Origin: Toxotes chatareus
Taxonomy: Eukaryota; Chordata; Actinopteri; Toxotidae
Assembly (NCBI GenBank): GCA_016801885.1
Contig: CM028884.1
Span: forward strand, 6,840,501 to 6,904,500
Length of the DNA: 64,000 bases
Reading direction: 5' to 3'
Shown here: positions 10,566 through 22,105 of the stretch, one piece after another
Position numbering within the stretch: the first letter of the stretch is position 1
How the letters are laid out: each line of letters begins with the position of its first letter
Program-made: the position numbers and the translations under genes
Notes under the pieces: generated by a model
Told to the model about the DNA's origin: nothing
Databases searched by the model: none
What the model saw: the letters and a program-made list of their open reading frames with translations, nothing else

Positions 10566-11708
10566 CTACTGAGAGTGATTAGGGCCATTGTTTGTCTGCA
10601 TATTCATTGCTGTGTTTGGCAATAATTAAAGACTGCAAAGTGATGCGCTAGGAGCGTCTGGATGAAACTCTAGCAGAGCTGCTGATGCTGGCCGCTGCTG
10701 AAAGTGGCTGTGCCGCTCATGTTCCTCCAGCTCAGCTCAGCTCAGCGCAGCGTCACTGGCTTCCATTCCCCGCAAGCGCAGGTGACATTAAATCATAACA
10801 AGATGATAAAAGCTTGCCATTGGCTCATGTTTCCAACACTCAAAACGACTAAAGGGCACTGCGGTGGCCACATGAGATGTCATCTGGTCCGCAGCCCACC
10901 TCCCCAGTCAGCACAGAAGCGATAAAAGTTCATATTTGAAGCATATGTCATGATTATTTTCAACACATCCATTTTACACGGCGGCATTAGGACTTTCCCA
11001 TAATTCCAAAGGGCAGTCTCAGCCAAATCCAAGCTAATAATTTGAAAATTCAAGCAATTTCAACTTTTAAAAAGTGTCCGGCAGGTGACTGTGACGAGCA
11101 GAGTGTGACAGCTATGGAAATGGCCAAAGGAGACAAGCGGTAACCATCAGTGAGACGAAGACGCGGCTTGTGCCCTTTAAATACGGGTGGAACATCTGGA
11201 GCTTGTAGAGGTCGCACAGGCCGCTGCTGCCTTGATTCTACGGTGACGTGCCGTCCGCCAACCTGCAGGAATCGAAGCCCCACAAAACGCGGGCTTGCAG
11301 ACGCCCTCTGGTTGAAGACGCAGCCAAGAGCTGTTAGTGCACACATTCCGGTACCAGGGATTGAGCCAGGTCTGCATGCGACCCCAATTTTGCTATTGTT
11401 TAATGTTAAGAGTGTTGTGAGTTTGTCATTTAATAAATATTTTCAGCTAAAATGCAGATCATATTTAATCATTTTTAATAACCACTTGCAATTTCATGCT
11501 GATGTGGTGGGGAATGCTCCACTAGTCTAGGCACAGCTGATGAATGCAGCCTGGAGCCAGCCCCTCCCAAGTCCACCTAATCATGGTTATATGAGACACC
11601 TGTGCGCTGTTGTCCGTCTCTCTCTGCCTCCCGCTCTGTCCCTGCTGTGGCTGTCCCTGTGCCGTATTGCATGTGAAGGATTTTGGTGCAAGTTTTGAAC
11701 GTCCTGTG

Positions 11709-11843
11709 GTGAGTTGGCCCACGACTGTTCTTTATAGCCTATATATATATATGTTTTTTTTTTTTTTAATTATTATTTTGCTTTGCTATCATTGTTTATT
11801 TGATTGTGATTTAATTTTGTTTTGAAGTTCTTTTCTTTCCTAG
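11709..11843 (+). other. Intron-like segment with strong splice-site matches (unit 1/2 junction; recurs at each junction)
   Basis: CTGTG/GTGAGT at 11709 is a strong donor match. TTCTTTTCTTTCCTAG/G ending at 11843 is a strong acceptor with a long pyrimidine tract, 135 bp away. The (TA)n and poly-T tracts lie between. A second acceptor-like site, TTTTTTCCAG/C, ends at 12199, and AATAAA is at 12143-12148. These could be remnants of a transcribed element such as an LTR or a gene fragment. Transcription is not shown. Confidence 0.4.
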
Positions 11844-14405
11844 GCGGAGTGCTAATGTGGGGAGGCTAGGCACCTGTGGTGAGGGCGCTTCACTTAATTG
11901 CATGCGAGTTAACAGACAGGGACGTTACAGACTGCACCGTTTGCTGTGAGGTTGCCGTGAGTTTGGTTTTGGTTTTGCTGCACCAAAGGCGAGTAGTGGT
12001 AGCACCCCTGGCACTCCTTCGTGTAGTCTGCCTCTCTGCATGTGGCCTCTGCCTATAGTGTTTTAACTTGAATTTGAAACCTTAAATACGTTGTCCTTTT
12101 TAAATGAATGTCGAGGTCGTCCCTTTTTAGAAGAGAAATTGTAATAAAGTACGTTTTAACAATTTCATTAAGTTTGTAACCTTTTTCTCTTTTTTCCAGC
12201 AGTTCCAGTCCCGGCTTTTTTGTTTTGTTTTATTTTATTTATTTATTTAGATTATTAAATACATGAATATGCTTTTCGACTCACGCCTCTGTCTCAGTAA
12301 TGTACAATACTTTCCGTACCCACTGTAGGCTGCTGGCCTGGGTTTTTGGACACAGTAGCACAGCTTGCAAGTCCATAAGTCCAAGTCCACAAACTGCTTT
12401 TTCATTATTTGCAGAATCATTGTCTCGTGTTGATTCTTGCCTTGCCTCATCTTTCTGGGTGACATGTGCATCATATTCTGCCTTACTGATGTTCCCATGC
12501 TTGTAGGAAACACAAACATCACACTGATGATCTTTCTTCTTGAAGACGCCACCATCTTGAAGAGCTTGTAAAATTGCCTAGGTCACACTCTCTTTTGACT
12601 TAGGCAAAATAAAATGGCCTAAGTCACACTCTTGACATAGGCCATTATATTAGAGGGGAAAAATAAAATTTCTGTTCAAGTGAGAATGTAGGAAATTTTA
12701 CCAGCATTATGAGGAGATGATTTAGGCAAAAAAAAAAAAACCTAATTTGGTCAAAAAATGACATAGGCCATTATTTTAGAAAGGCGTGGATGGTTTAATG
12801 TTAAGAGTGTTGTGAGTTTGTCATAACAATAAATATTTTCAGGTATAACGCAGATAATATTGAATAATGTTTAATAAGCACCTGCAATTTCATGCTGAGT
12901 TAGAATTAGGAAAAAGGCAGCTCAAGATCTTTGGCTCCTAATTCAGAAAGCTGTCAGTTCCCCGCAGTCACCGTAGGCAGGAGAGCAGACCTGACGTCAG
13001 CACCTGCACTGCTGCCAGCGGCGCTTTCTGCCTTCACTAAAGCCAATTGTTGGCCGTGGCCGAATGGTTAGTGAGGAGAGCTGGTGACGCGATGGTCTGG
13101 GGTTCGATTCTCCTCAGAGTCCGGCTGACTACTGAGAGTGATTAGGGCCATTGTTTGTCTGCATATTCATTGCTGTGTTTGGCAATAATTAAAGACTGCA
13201 AAGTGATGCGCTAGGAGCGTCTGGATGAAACTCTAGCAGAGCTGCTGATGCTGGCCGCTGCTGAAAGTGGCTGTGCCGCTCATGTTCCTCCAGCTCAGCT
13301 CAGCTCAGCGCAGCGTCACTGGCTTCCATTCCCCGCAAGCGCAGGTGACATTAAATCATAACAAGATGATAAAAGCTTGCCATTGGCTCATGTTTCCAAC
13401 ACTCAAAACGACTAAAGGGCACTGCGGTGGCCACATGAGATGTCATCTGGTCCGCAGCCCACCTCCCCAGTCAGCACAGAAGCGATAAAAGTTCATATTT
13501 GAAGCATATGTCATGATTATTTTCAACACATCCATTTTACACGGCGGCATTAGGACTTTCCCATAATTCCAAAGGGCAGTCTCAGCCAAATCCAAGCTAA
13601 TAATTTGAAAATTCAAGCAATTTCAACTTTTAAAAAGTGTCCGGCAGGTGACTGTGACGAGCAGAGTGTGACAGCTATGGAAATGGCCAAAGGAGACAAG
13701 CGGTAACCATCAGTGAGACGAAGACGCGGCTTGTGCCCTTTAAATACGGGTGGAACATCTGGAGCTTGTAGAGGTCGCACAGGCCGCTGCTGCCTTGATT
13801 CTACGGTGACGTGCCGTCCGCCAACCTGCAGGAATCGAAGCCCCACAAAACGCGGGCTTGCAGACGCCCTCTGGTTGAAGACGCAGCCAAGAGCTGTTAG
13901 TGCACACATTCCGGTACCAGGGATTGAGCCAGGTCTGCATGCGACCCCAATTTTGCTATTGTTTAATGTTAAGAGTGTTGTGAGTTTGTCATTTAATAAA
14001 TATTTTCAGCTAAAATGCAGATCATATTTAATCATTTTTAATAACCACTTGCAATTTCATGCTGATGTGGTGGGGAATGCTCCACTAGTCTAGGCACAGC
14101 TGATGAATGCAGCCTGGAGCCAGCCCCTCCCAAGTCCACCTAATCATGGTTATATGAGACACCTGTGCGCTGTTGTCCGTCTCTCTCTGCCTCCCGCTCT
14201 GTCCCTGCTGTGGCTGTCCCTGTGCCGTATTGCATGTGAAGGATTTTGGTGCAAGTTTTGAACGTCCTGTGGTGAGTTGGCCCACGACTGTTCTTTATAG
14301 CCTATATATATATATGTTTTTTTTTTTTTTATTATTATTTTGCTTTGCTATCATTGTTTATTTGATTGTGATTTAATTTTGTTTTGAAGTTCTTTTCTTT
14401 CCTAG
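11844..14405 (+). repeat. Array unit 2 (2562 bp), used here as the reference copy
   Basis: A typical unit without private changes that I noticed. tRNA-like segment 13050-13128; Tc1-like end fragment 12308-12329; B-half CpG-rich block about 13260-13950; donor-like site ending the unit near 14271. Confidence 0.95.
12308..12329. mobile_element. Fragment of Tc1-like terminal repeat inside the monomer (unit 2; present in each unit)
   Basis: AATACTTTCCGTACCCACTG plus TA matches the outer end of a common fish Tc1-like element, which typically ends ...CTGAATACTTTCCGTACCC.... The upstream sequence in the monomer (cagtaatgtac) is unrelated to Tc1, so the fragment marks a chimeric junction. The same end with more of the element survives at 54708-55245. 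Confidence 0.65.
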
Positions 14406-16968
14406 GCGGAGTGCTAATGTGGGGAGGCTAGGCACCTGTGGTGAGGGCGCTTCACTTAATTGCATGCGAGTTAACAGACAGGGACGTTACAGACTGCACC
14501 GTTTGCTGTGAGGTTGCCGTGAGTTTGGTTTTGGTTTTGCTGCACCAAAGGCGAGTAGTGGTAGCACCCTGGCACTCCTTCGTGTAGTCTGCCTCTCTGC
14601 ATGTGGCCTCTGCCTATAGTGTTTTAACTTGAATTTGAAACCTTAAATACGTTGTCCTTTTTAAATGAATGTCGAGGTCGTCCCCTTTTTAGAAGAGAAA
14701 TTGTAATAAAGTACGTTTTAACAATTTCATTAAGTTTGTAACCTTTTTCTCTCTTTTCCAGCAGTTCCAGTCCCGGCTTTTTTGTTTTGTTTTATTTTAT
14801 TTATTTATTTAGATTATTAAATACATGAATATGCTTTTCGACTCACGCCTCTGTCTCAGTAATGTACAATACTTTCCGTACCCACTGTAGGCTGCTGGCC
14901 TGGGTTTTTGGACACAGTAGCACAGCTTGCAAGTCCATAAGTCCAAGTCCACAAACTGCTTTTTCATTATTTGCAGAATCATTGTCTCGTGTTGATTCTT
15001 GCCTTGCCTCATCTTTCTGGGTGACATGTGCATCATATTCTGCCTTACTGATGTTCCCATGCTTGTAGGAAACACAAACATCACACTGATGATCTTTCTT
15101 CTTGAAGACGCCACCATCTTGAAGAGCTTGTAAAATTGCCTAGGTCACACTCTCTTTTGACTTAGGCAAAATAAAATGGCCTAAGTCACACTCTTGACAT
15201 AGGCCATTATATTAGAGGGGAAAAAATAAAATTTCTGTTCAAGTGAGAATGTAGGAAATTTTACCAGCATTATGAGGAGATGATTTAGGCAAAAAAAAAA
15301 AAACCTAATTTGGTCAAAAATGACATAGGCCATTATTTTAGAAAGGCGTGGATGGTTTAATGTTAAGAGTGTTGTGAGTTTGTCATAACAATAAATATTT
15401 TCAGGTATAACGCAGATAATATTGAATAATGTTTAATAAGCACCTGCAATTTCATGCTGAGTTAGAATTAGGAAAAAGGCAGCTCAAGATCTTTGGCTCC
15501 TAATTCAGAAAGCTGTCAGTTCCCCGCAGTCACCGTAGGCAGGAGAGCAGACCTGACGTCAGCACCTGCACTGCTGCCAGCGGCGCTTTCTGCCTTCACT
15601 AAAGCCAATTGTTGGCCGTGGCCGAATGGTTAGTGAGGAGAGCTGGTGACGCGATGGTCTGGGGTTCGATTCTCCTCAGAGTCCGGCTGACTACTGAGAG
15701 TGATTAGGGCCATTGTTTGTCTGCATATTCATTGCTGTGTTTGGCAATAATTAAAGACTGCAAAGTGATGCGCTAGGAGCGTCTGGATGAAACTCTAGCA
15801 GAGCTGCTGATGCTGGCCGCTGCTGAAAGTGGCTGTGCCGCTCATGTTCCTCCAGCTCAGCTCAGCTCAGCGCAGCGTCACTGGCTTCCATTCCCGCAAG
15901 CGCAGGTGACATTAAATCATAACAAGATGATAAAAGCTTGCCATTGGCTCATGTTTCCAACACTCAAAACGACTAAAGGGCACTGCGGTGGCCACATGAG
16001 ATGTCATCTGGTCCGCAGCCCACCTCCCCAGTCAGCACAGAAGCGATAAAAAAAAGTTCATATTTGAAGCATATGTCATGATTATTTTCAACACATCCAT
16101 TTTACACGGCGGCATTAGGACTTTCCCATAATTCCAAAGGGCAGTCTCAGCCAAATCCAAGCTAATAATTTGAAAATTCAAGCAATTTCAACTTTTAAAA
16201 AGTGTCCGGCAGGTGACTGTGACGAGCAGAGTGTGACAGCTATGGAAATGGCCAAAGGAGACAAGCGGTAACCATCAGTGAGACGAAGACGCGGCTTGTG
16301 CCCTTTAAATACGGGTGGAACATCTGGAGCTTGTAGAGGTCGCACAGGCCGCTGCTGCCTTGATTCTACGGTGACGTGCCGTCCGCCAACCTGCAGGAAT
16401 CGAAGCCCCACAAAACGCGGGCTTGCAGACGCCCTCTGGTTGAAGACGCAGCCAAGAGCTGTTAGTGCACACATTCCGGTACCAGGGATTGAGCCAGGTC
16501 TGCATGCGACCCCAATTTTGCTATTGTTTAATGTTAAGAGTGTTGTGAGTTTGTCATTTAATAAATATTTTCAGCTAAAATGCAGATCATATTTAATCAT
16601 TTTTAATAACCACTTGCAATTTCATGCTGATGTGGTGGGGAATGCTCCACTAGTCTAGGCACAGCTGATGAATGCAGCCTGGAGCCAGCCCTCCCAAGTC
16701 CACCTAATCATGGTTATATGAGACACCTGTGCGCTGTTGTCCGTCTCTCTCTGCCTCCCGCTCTGTCCCTGCTGTGGCTGTCCCTGTGCCGTATTGCATG
16801 TGAAGGATTTTGGTGCAAGTTTTGAACGTCCTGTGGTGAGTTGGCCCACGACTGTTCTTTATAGCCTATATATATATATATTTTTTTTTTTTTTTATTAT
16901 TTTTTATTTGCTATCATTGTTTATTTGATTGTGATTTAATTTTGTTTTGAAGTTCTTTTCTTTCCTAG
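14406..16968 (+). repeat. Array unit 3 (2563 bp)
   Basis: tRNA-like segment 15612-15690. Private changes are a longer A run after GCGAT near 16045 and one C fewer in 'ttcccgcaag' near 15892. The latter shifts the short open frame otherwise shared by all units. Confidence 0.95.
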
Positions 16969-19536
16969 GCGGAGTGCTAATGTGGGAGGCTAGGCACCTG
17001 TGGTGAGGGCGCTTCACTTAATTGCATGCGAGTTAACAGACAGGGACGTTACAGACTGCACCGTTTGCTGTGAGGTTGCCGTGAGTTTGGTTTTGGTTTT
17101 GCTGCACCAAAGGCGAGTAGTGGTAGCACCCTGGCACTCCTTCGTGTAGTCTGCCTCTCTGCATGTGGCCTCTGCCTATAGTGTTTTAACTTGAATTTGA
17201 AACCTTAAATACGTTGTCCTTTTTAAATGAATGTCGAGGTCGTCCCTTTTTAGAAGAGAAATTGTAATAAAGTACGTTTTAACAATTTCATTAAGTTTGT
17301 AACCTTTTTCTCTCTTTTCCAGCAGTTCCAGTCCCGGCTTTTTTGTTTTGTTTTATTTTATTTATTTATTTAGATTATTAAATACATGAATATGCTTTTC
17401 GACTCACGCCTCTGTCTCAGTAATGTACAATACTTTCCGTACCCACTGTAGGCTGCTGGCCTGGGTTTTTGGACACAGTAGCACAGCTTGCAAGTCCATA
17501 AGTCCAAGTCCACAAACTGCTTTTTTCATTATTTGCAGAATCATTGTCTCGTGTTGATTCTTGCCTTGCCTCATCTTTCTGGGTGACATGTGCATCATAT
17601 TCTGCCTTACTGATGTTCCCATGCTTGTAGGAAACACAAACATCACACTGATGATCTTTCTTCTTGAAGACGCCACCATCTTGAAGAGCTTGTAAAATTG
17701 CCTAGGTCACACTCTCTTTTGACTTAGGCAAAATAAAATGGCCTAAGTCACACTCTTGACATAGGCCATTATATTAGAGGGGAAAAAATAAAATTTCTGT
17801 TCAAGTGAGAATGTAGGAAATTTTACCAGCATTATGAGGAGATGATTTAGGCAAAAAAAAACTAATTTGGTCAAAAAATGACATAGGCCATTATTTTAGA
17901 AAGGCGTGGATGGTTTAATGTTAAGAGTGTTGTGAGTTTGTCATAACAATAAATATTTTCAGGTATAACGCAGATAATATTGAATAATGTTTAATAAGCA
18001 CCTGCAATTTCATGCTGAGTTAGAATTAGGAAAAAGGCAGCTCAAGATCTTTGGCTCCTAATTCAGAAAGCTGTCAGTTCCCCGCAGTCACCGTAGGCAG
18101 GAGAGCAGACCTGACGTCAGCACCTGCACTGCTGCCAGCGGCGCTTTCTGCCTTCACTAAAGCCAATTGTTGGCCGTGGCCGAATGGTTAGTGAGGAGAG
18201 CTGGTGACGCGATGGTCTGGGGTTCGATTCTCCTCAGAGTCCGGCTGACTACTGAGAGTGATTAGGGCCATTGTTTGTCTGCATATTCATTGCTGTGTTT
18301 GGCAATAATTAAAGACTGCAAAGTGATGCGCTAGGAGCGTCTGGATGAAACTCTAGCAGAGCTGCTGATGCTGGCCGCTGCTGAAAGTGGCTGTGCCGCT
18401 CATGTTCCTCCAGCTCAGCTCAGCTCAGCGCAGCGTCACTGGCTTCCATTCCCCGCAAGCGCAGGTGACATTAAATCATAACAAGATGATAAAAGCTTGC
18501 CATTGGCTCATGTTTCCAACACTCAAAACGACTAAAGGGCACTGCGGTGGCCACATGAGATGTCATCTGGTCCGCAGCCCACCTCCCCAGTCAGCACAGA
18601 AGCGATAAAAGTTCATATTTGAAGCATATGTCATGATTATTTTCAACACATCCATTTTACACGGCGGCATTAGGACTTTCCCATAATTCCAAAGGGCAGT
18701 CTCAGCCAAATCCAAGCTAATAATTTGAAAATTCAAGCAATTTCAACTTTTAAAAAGTGTCCGGCAGGTGACTGTGACGAGCAGAGTGTGACAGCTATGG
18801 AAATGGCCAAAGGAGACAAGCGGTAACCATCAGTGAGACGAAGACGCGGCTTGTGCCCTTTAAATACGGGTGGAACATCTGGAGCTTGTAGAGGTCGCAC
18901 AGGCCGCTGCTGCCTTGATTCTACGGTGACGTGCCGTCCGCCAACCTGCAGGAATCGAAGCCCCACAAAACGCGGGCTTGCAGACGCCCTCTGGTTGAAG
19001 ACGCAGCCAAGAGCTGTTAGTGCACACATTCCGGTACCAGGGATTGAGCCAGGTCTGCATGCGACCCCAATTTTGCTATTGTTTAATGTTAAGAGTGTTG
19101 TGAGTTTGTCATTTAATAAATATTTTCAGCTAAAATGCAGATCATATTTAATCATTTTTAATAACCACTTGCAATTTCATGCTGATGTGGTGGGGAATGC
19201 TCCACTAGTCTAGGCACAGCTGATGAATGCAGCCTGGAGCCAGCCCCTCCCAAGTCCACCTAATCATGGTTATATGAGACACCTGTGCGCTGTTGTCCGT
19301 CTCTCTCTGCCTCCCGCTCTGTCCCTGCTGTGGCTGTCCCTGTGCCGTATTGCATGTGAAGGATTTTGGTGCAAGTTTTGAACGTCCTGTGGTGAGTTGG
19401 CCCACTTTATACTGTTCTTTATAGCCTATATATATATATATATATTATATTTTTTTTTTTTTTATTATTTTTGCTTTGCTATCATTGTTTATTTGATTGT
19501 GATTTAATTTTGTTTTGAAGTTCTTTTCTTTCCTAG
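16969..19536 (+). repeat. Array unit 4 (2568 bp)
   Basis: tRNA-like segment 18170-18248. Near 19403 the usual 'cccacgactg' is replaced by 'cccactttatactg'. Its terminal TA tract carries a TTATAT interruption that the next unit also has. Confidence 0.95.
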
Positions 19537-22000
19537 GCGGAGTGCTAATGTGGGGAGGCTAGGCACCTGTGGTGAGGGCGCTTCACTTAATTGCATGCGA
19601 GTTAACAGACAGGGACGTTACAGACTGCACCGTTTGCTGTGAGGTTGCCGTGAGTTTGGTTTTGGTTTTGCTGCACCAAAGGCGAGTAGTGGTAGCACCC
19701 CTGGCACTCCTTCGTGTAGTCTGCCTCTCTGCATGTGGCCTCTGCCTATAGTGTTTTAACTTGAATTTGAAACCTTAAATACGTTGTCCTTTTTAAATGA
19801 ATGTCGAGGTCGTCCCCTTTTTAGAAGAGAAATTGTAATAAAGTACGTTTTAACAATTTCATTAAGTTTGTAACCTTTTTCTCTCTTTTCCAGCAGTTCC
19901 AGTCCCGGCTTTTTTGTTTTGTTTTATTTTATTTATTTATTTAGATTATTAAATACATGAATATGCTTTTCGACTCACGCCTCTGTCTCAGTAATGTACA
20001 ATACTTTCCGTACCCACTGTAGGCTGCTGGCCTGGGTTTTTGGACACAGTAGCACAGCTTGCAAGTCCATAAGTCCAAGTCCACAAACTGCTTTTTTCAT
20101 TATTTGCAGAATCATTGTCTCGTGTTGATTCTTGCCTTGCCTCATCTTTCTGGGTGACATGTGCATCATATTCTGCCTTACTGATGTTCCCATGCTTGTA
20201 GGAAACACAAACATCACACTGATGATCTTTCTTCTTGAAGACGCCACCATCTTGAAGAGCTTGTAAAATTGCCTAGGTCACACTCTCTTTTGACTTAGGC
20301 AAAATAAAATGGCCTAAGTCACACTCTTGACATAGGCCATTATATTAGAGGGGAAAAAATAAAATTTCTGTTCAAGTGAGAATGTAGGAAATTTTACCAG
20401 CATTATGAGGAGATGATTTAGGCAAAAAAAAACCTAATTTGGTCAAAAAATGACATAGGCCATTATTTTAGAAAGGCGTGGATGGTTTAATGTTAAGAGT
20501 GTTGTGAGTTTGTCATAACAATAAATATTTTCAGGTATAACGCAGATAATATTGAATAATGTTTAATAAGCACCTGCAATTTCATGCTGAGTTAGAATTA
20601 GGAAAAAGGCAGCTCAAGATCTTTGGCTCCTAATTCAGAAAGCTGTCAGTTCCCCGCAGTCACCGTAGGCAGGAGAGCAGACCTGACGTCAGCACCTGCA
20701 CTGCTGCCAGCGGCGCTTTCTGCCTTCACTAAAGCCAATTGTTGGCCGTGGCCGAATGGTTAGTGAGGAGAGCTGGTGACGCGATGGTCTGGGGTTCGAT
20801 TCTCCTCAGAGTCCGGCTGACTACTGAGAGTGATTAGGGCCATTGTTTGTCTGCATATTCATTGCTGTGTTTGGCAATAATTAAAGACTGCAAAGTGATG
20901 CGCTAGGAGCGTCTGGATGAAACTCTAGCAGAGCTGCTGATGCTGGCCGCTGCTGAAAGTGGCTGTGCCGCTCATGTTCCTCCAGCTCAGCTCAGCTCAG
21001 CGCAGCGTCACTGGCTTCCATTCCCCGCAAGCGCAGGTGACATTAAATCATAACAAGATGATAAAAGCTTGCCATTGGCTCATGTTTCCAACACTCAAAA
21101 CGACTAAAGGGCACTGCGGTGGCCACATGAGATGTCATCTGGTCCGCAGCCCACCTCCCCAGTCAGCACAGAAGCGATAAAAAGTTCATATTTGAAGCAT
21201 ATGTCATGATTATTTTCAACACATCCATTTTACACGGCGGCATTAGGACTTTCCCATAATTCCAAAGGGCAGTCTCAGCCAAATCCAAGCTAATAATTTG
21301 AAAATTCAAGCAATTTCAACTTTTAAAAAGTGTCCGGCAGGTGACTGGACGACGAGCAGAGTGTGACAGCTATGGAAATGGCCAAAGGAGACAAGCGGTA
21401 ACCATCAGTGAGACGAAGACGCGGCTTGTGCCCTTTAAATACGGGTGGAACATCTGGAGCTTGTAGAGGTCGCACAGGCCGCTGCTGCCTTGATTCTACG
21501 GTGACGTGCCGTCCGCCAACCTGCAGGAATCGAAGCCCCACAAAACGCGGGCTTGCAGACGCCCTCTGGTTGAAGACGCAGCCAAGAGCTGTTAGTGCAC
21601 ACATTCCGGTACCAGGGATTGAGCCAGGTCTGCATGCGACCCCAATTTTGCTATTGTTTAATGTTAAGAGTGTTGTGAGTTTGTCATTTAATAAATATTT
21701 TCAGCTAAAATGCAGATCATATTTAATCATTTTTAATAACCACTTGCAATTTCATGCTGATGTGGTGGGGAATGCTCCACTAGTCTATGCACAGCTGATG
21801 AATGCAGCCTGGAGCCAGCCCTCCCAAGTCCACCTAATCATGGTTATATGAGACACCTGTGCGCTGTTGTCCGTCTCTCTCTGCCTCCCGCTCTGTCCCT
21901 GCTGTGGCTGTCCCTGTGCCGTATTGCATGTGAAGGATTTTGGTTTTGAGTTTTGAACGTCCTGTGGTGAGTTGGCCCACGACTGTTCTTTATAGCCTAT

Positions 22001-22033
<33 letters not shown>

Positions 22034-22105
22034 ATTATTTTGCTTTGCTATCATTGTTTATTTGATTGTGATTTAATTTTGTTTTGAAGTTCTTTTCTTT
22101 CCTAG
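19537..22105 (+). repeat. Array unit 5 (2569 bp)
   Basis: tRNA-like segment 20742-20820. Private changes cluster in its 3' part: 'ctggacgacg' near 21346, 'gtctatgc' near 21785 and 'ggttttgag' near 21953. The TA tract has the same TTATAT interruption as unit 4. Confidence 0.95.

Larger units (their letters stand above)
9283..11843 (+). repeat. Array unit 1 (2561 bp)
   Basis: First complete unit after the gap. Its tRNA-like segment is 10487-10565. It has the GGGG form at the unit start and the CCC form of the 'gcaccc(c)tggc' site. Confidence 0.95.

Noticed and set aside
11050..11346. 98-codon minus-strand frame starting with ATG, repeated in the units and partly open in the flank copy at 53556-53792
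   Set aside because: Between array and flank copies most nucleotide differences change the amino acid, which is what neutral DNA shows. The N-terminal third is not shared and there is no recognisable domain.
11150..11530. 126-codon open frame present in nearly every unit (and at 13713, 16278, 18833 and so on)
   Set aside because: It begins with GTG, crosses the junction between unrelated parts of the monomer, resembles no known protein, and is kept only because the units are near-identical DNA.
11510..12280. Complete LTR retrotransposon in the monomer
   Set aside because: Donor, acceptor and AATAAA are suggestive, but no primer-binding site, polypurine tract, gag/pol frame or paired LTRs could be identified.
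12247..12555. Minus-strand frames of 91-102 codons over the region after the Tc1-like fragment
   Set aside because: The frame shifts between units with T-run length, the C-terminus differs accordingly, and the sequence is T-rich non-coding DNA.
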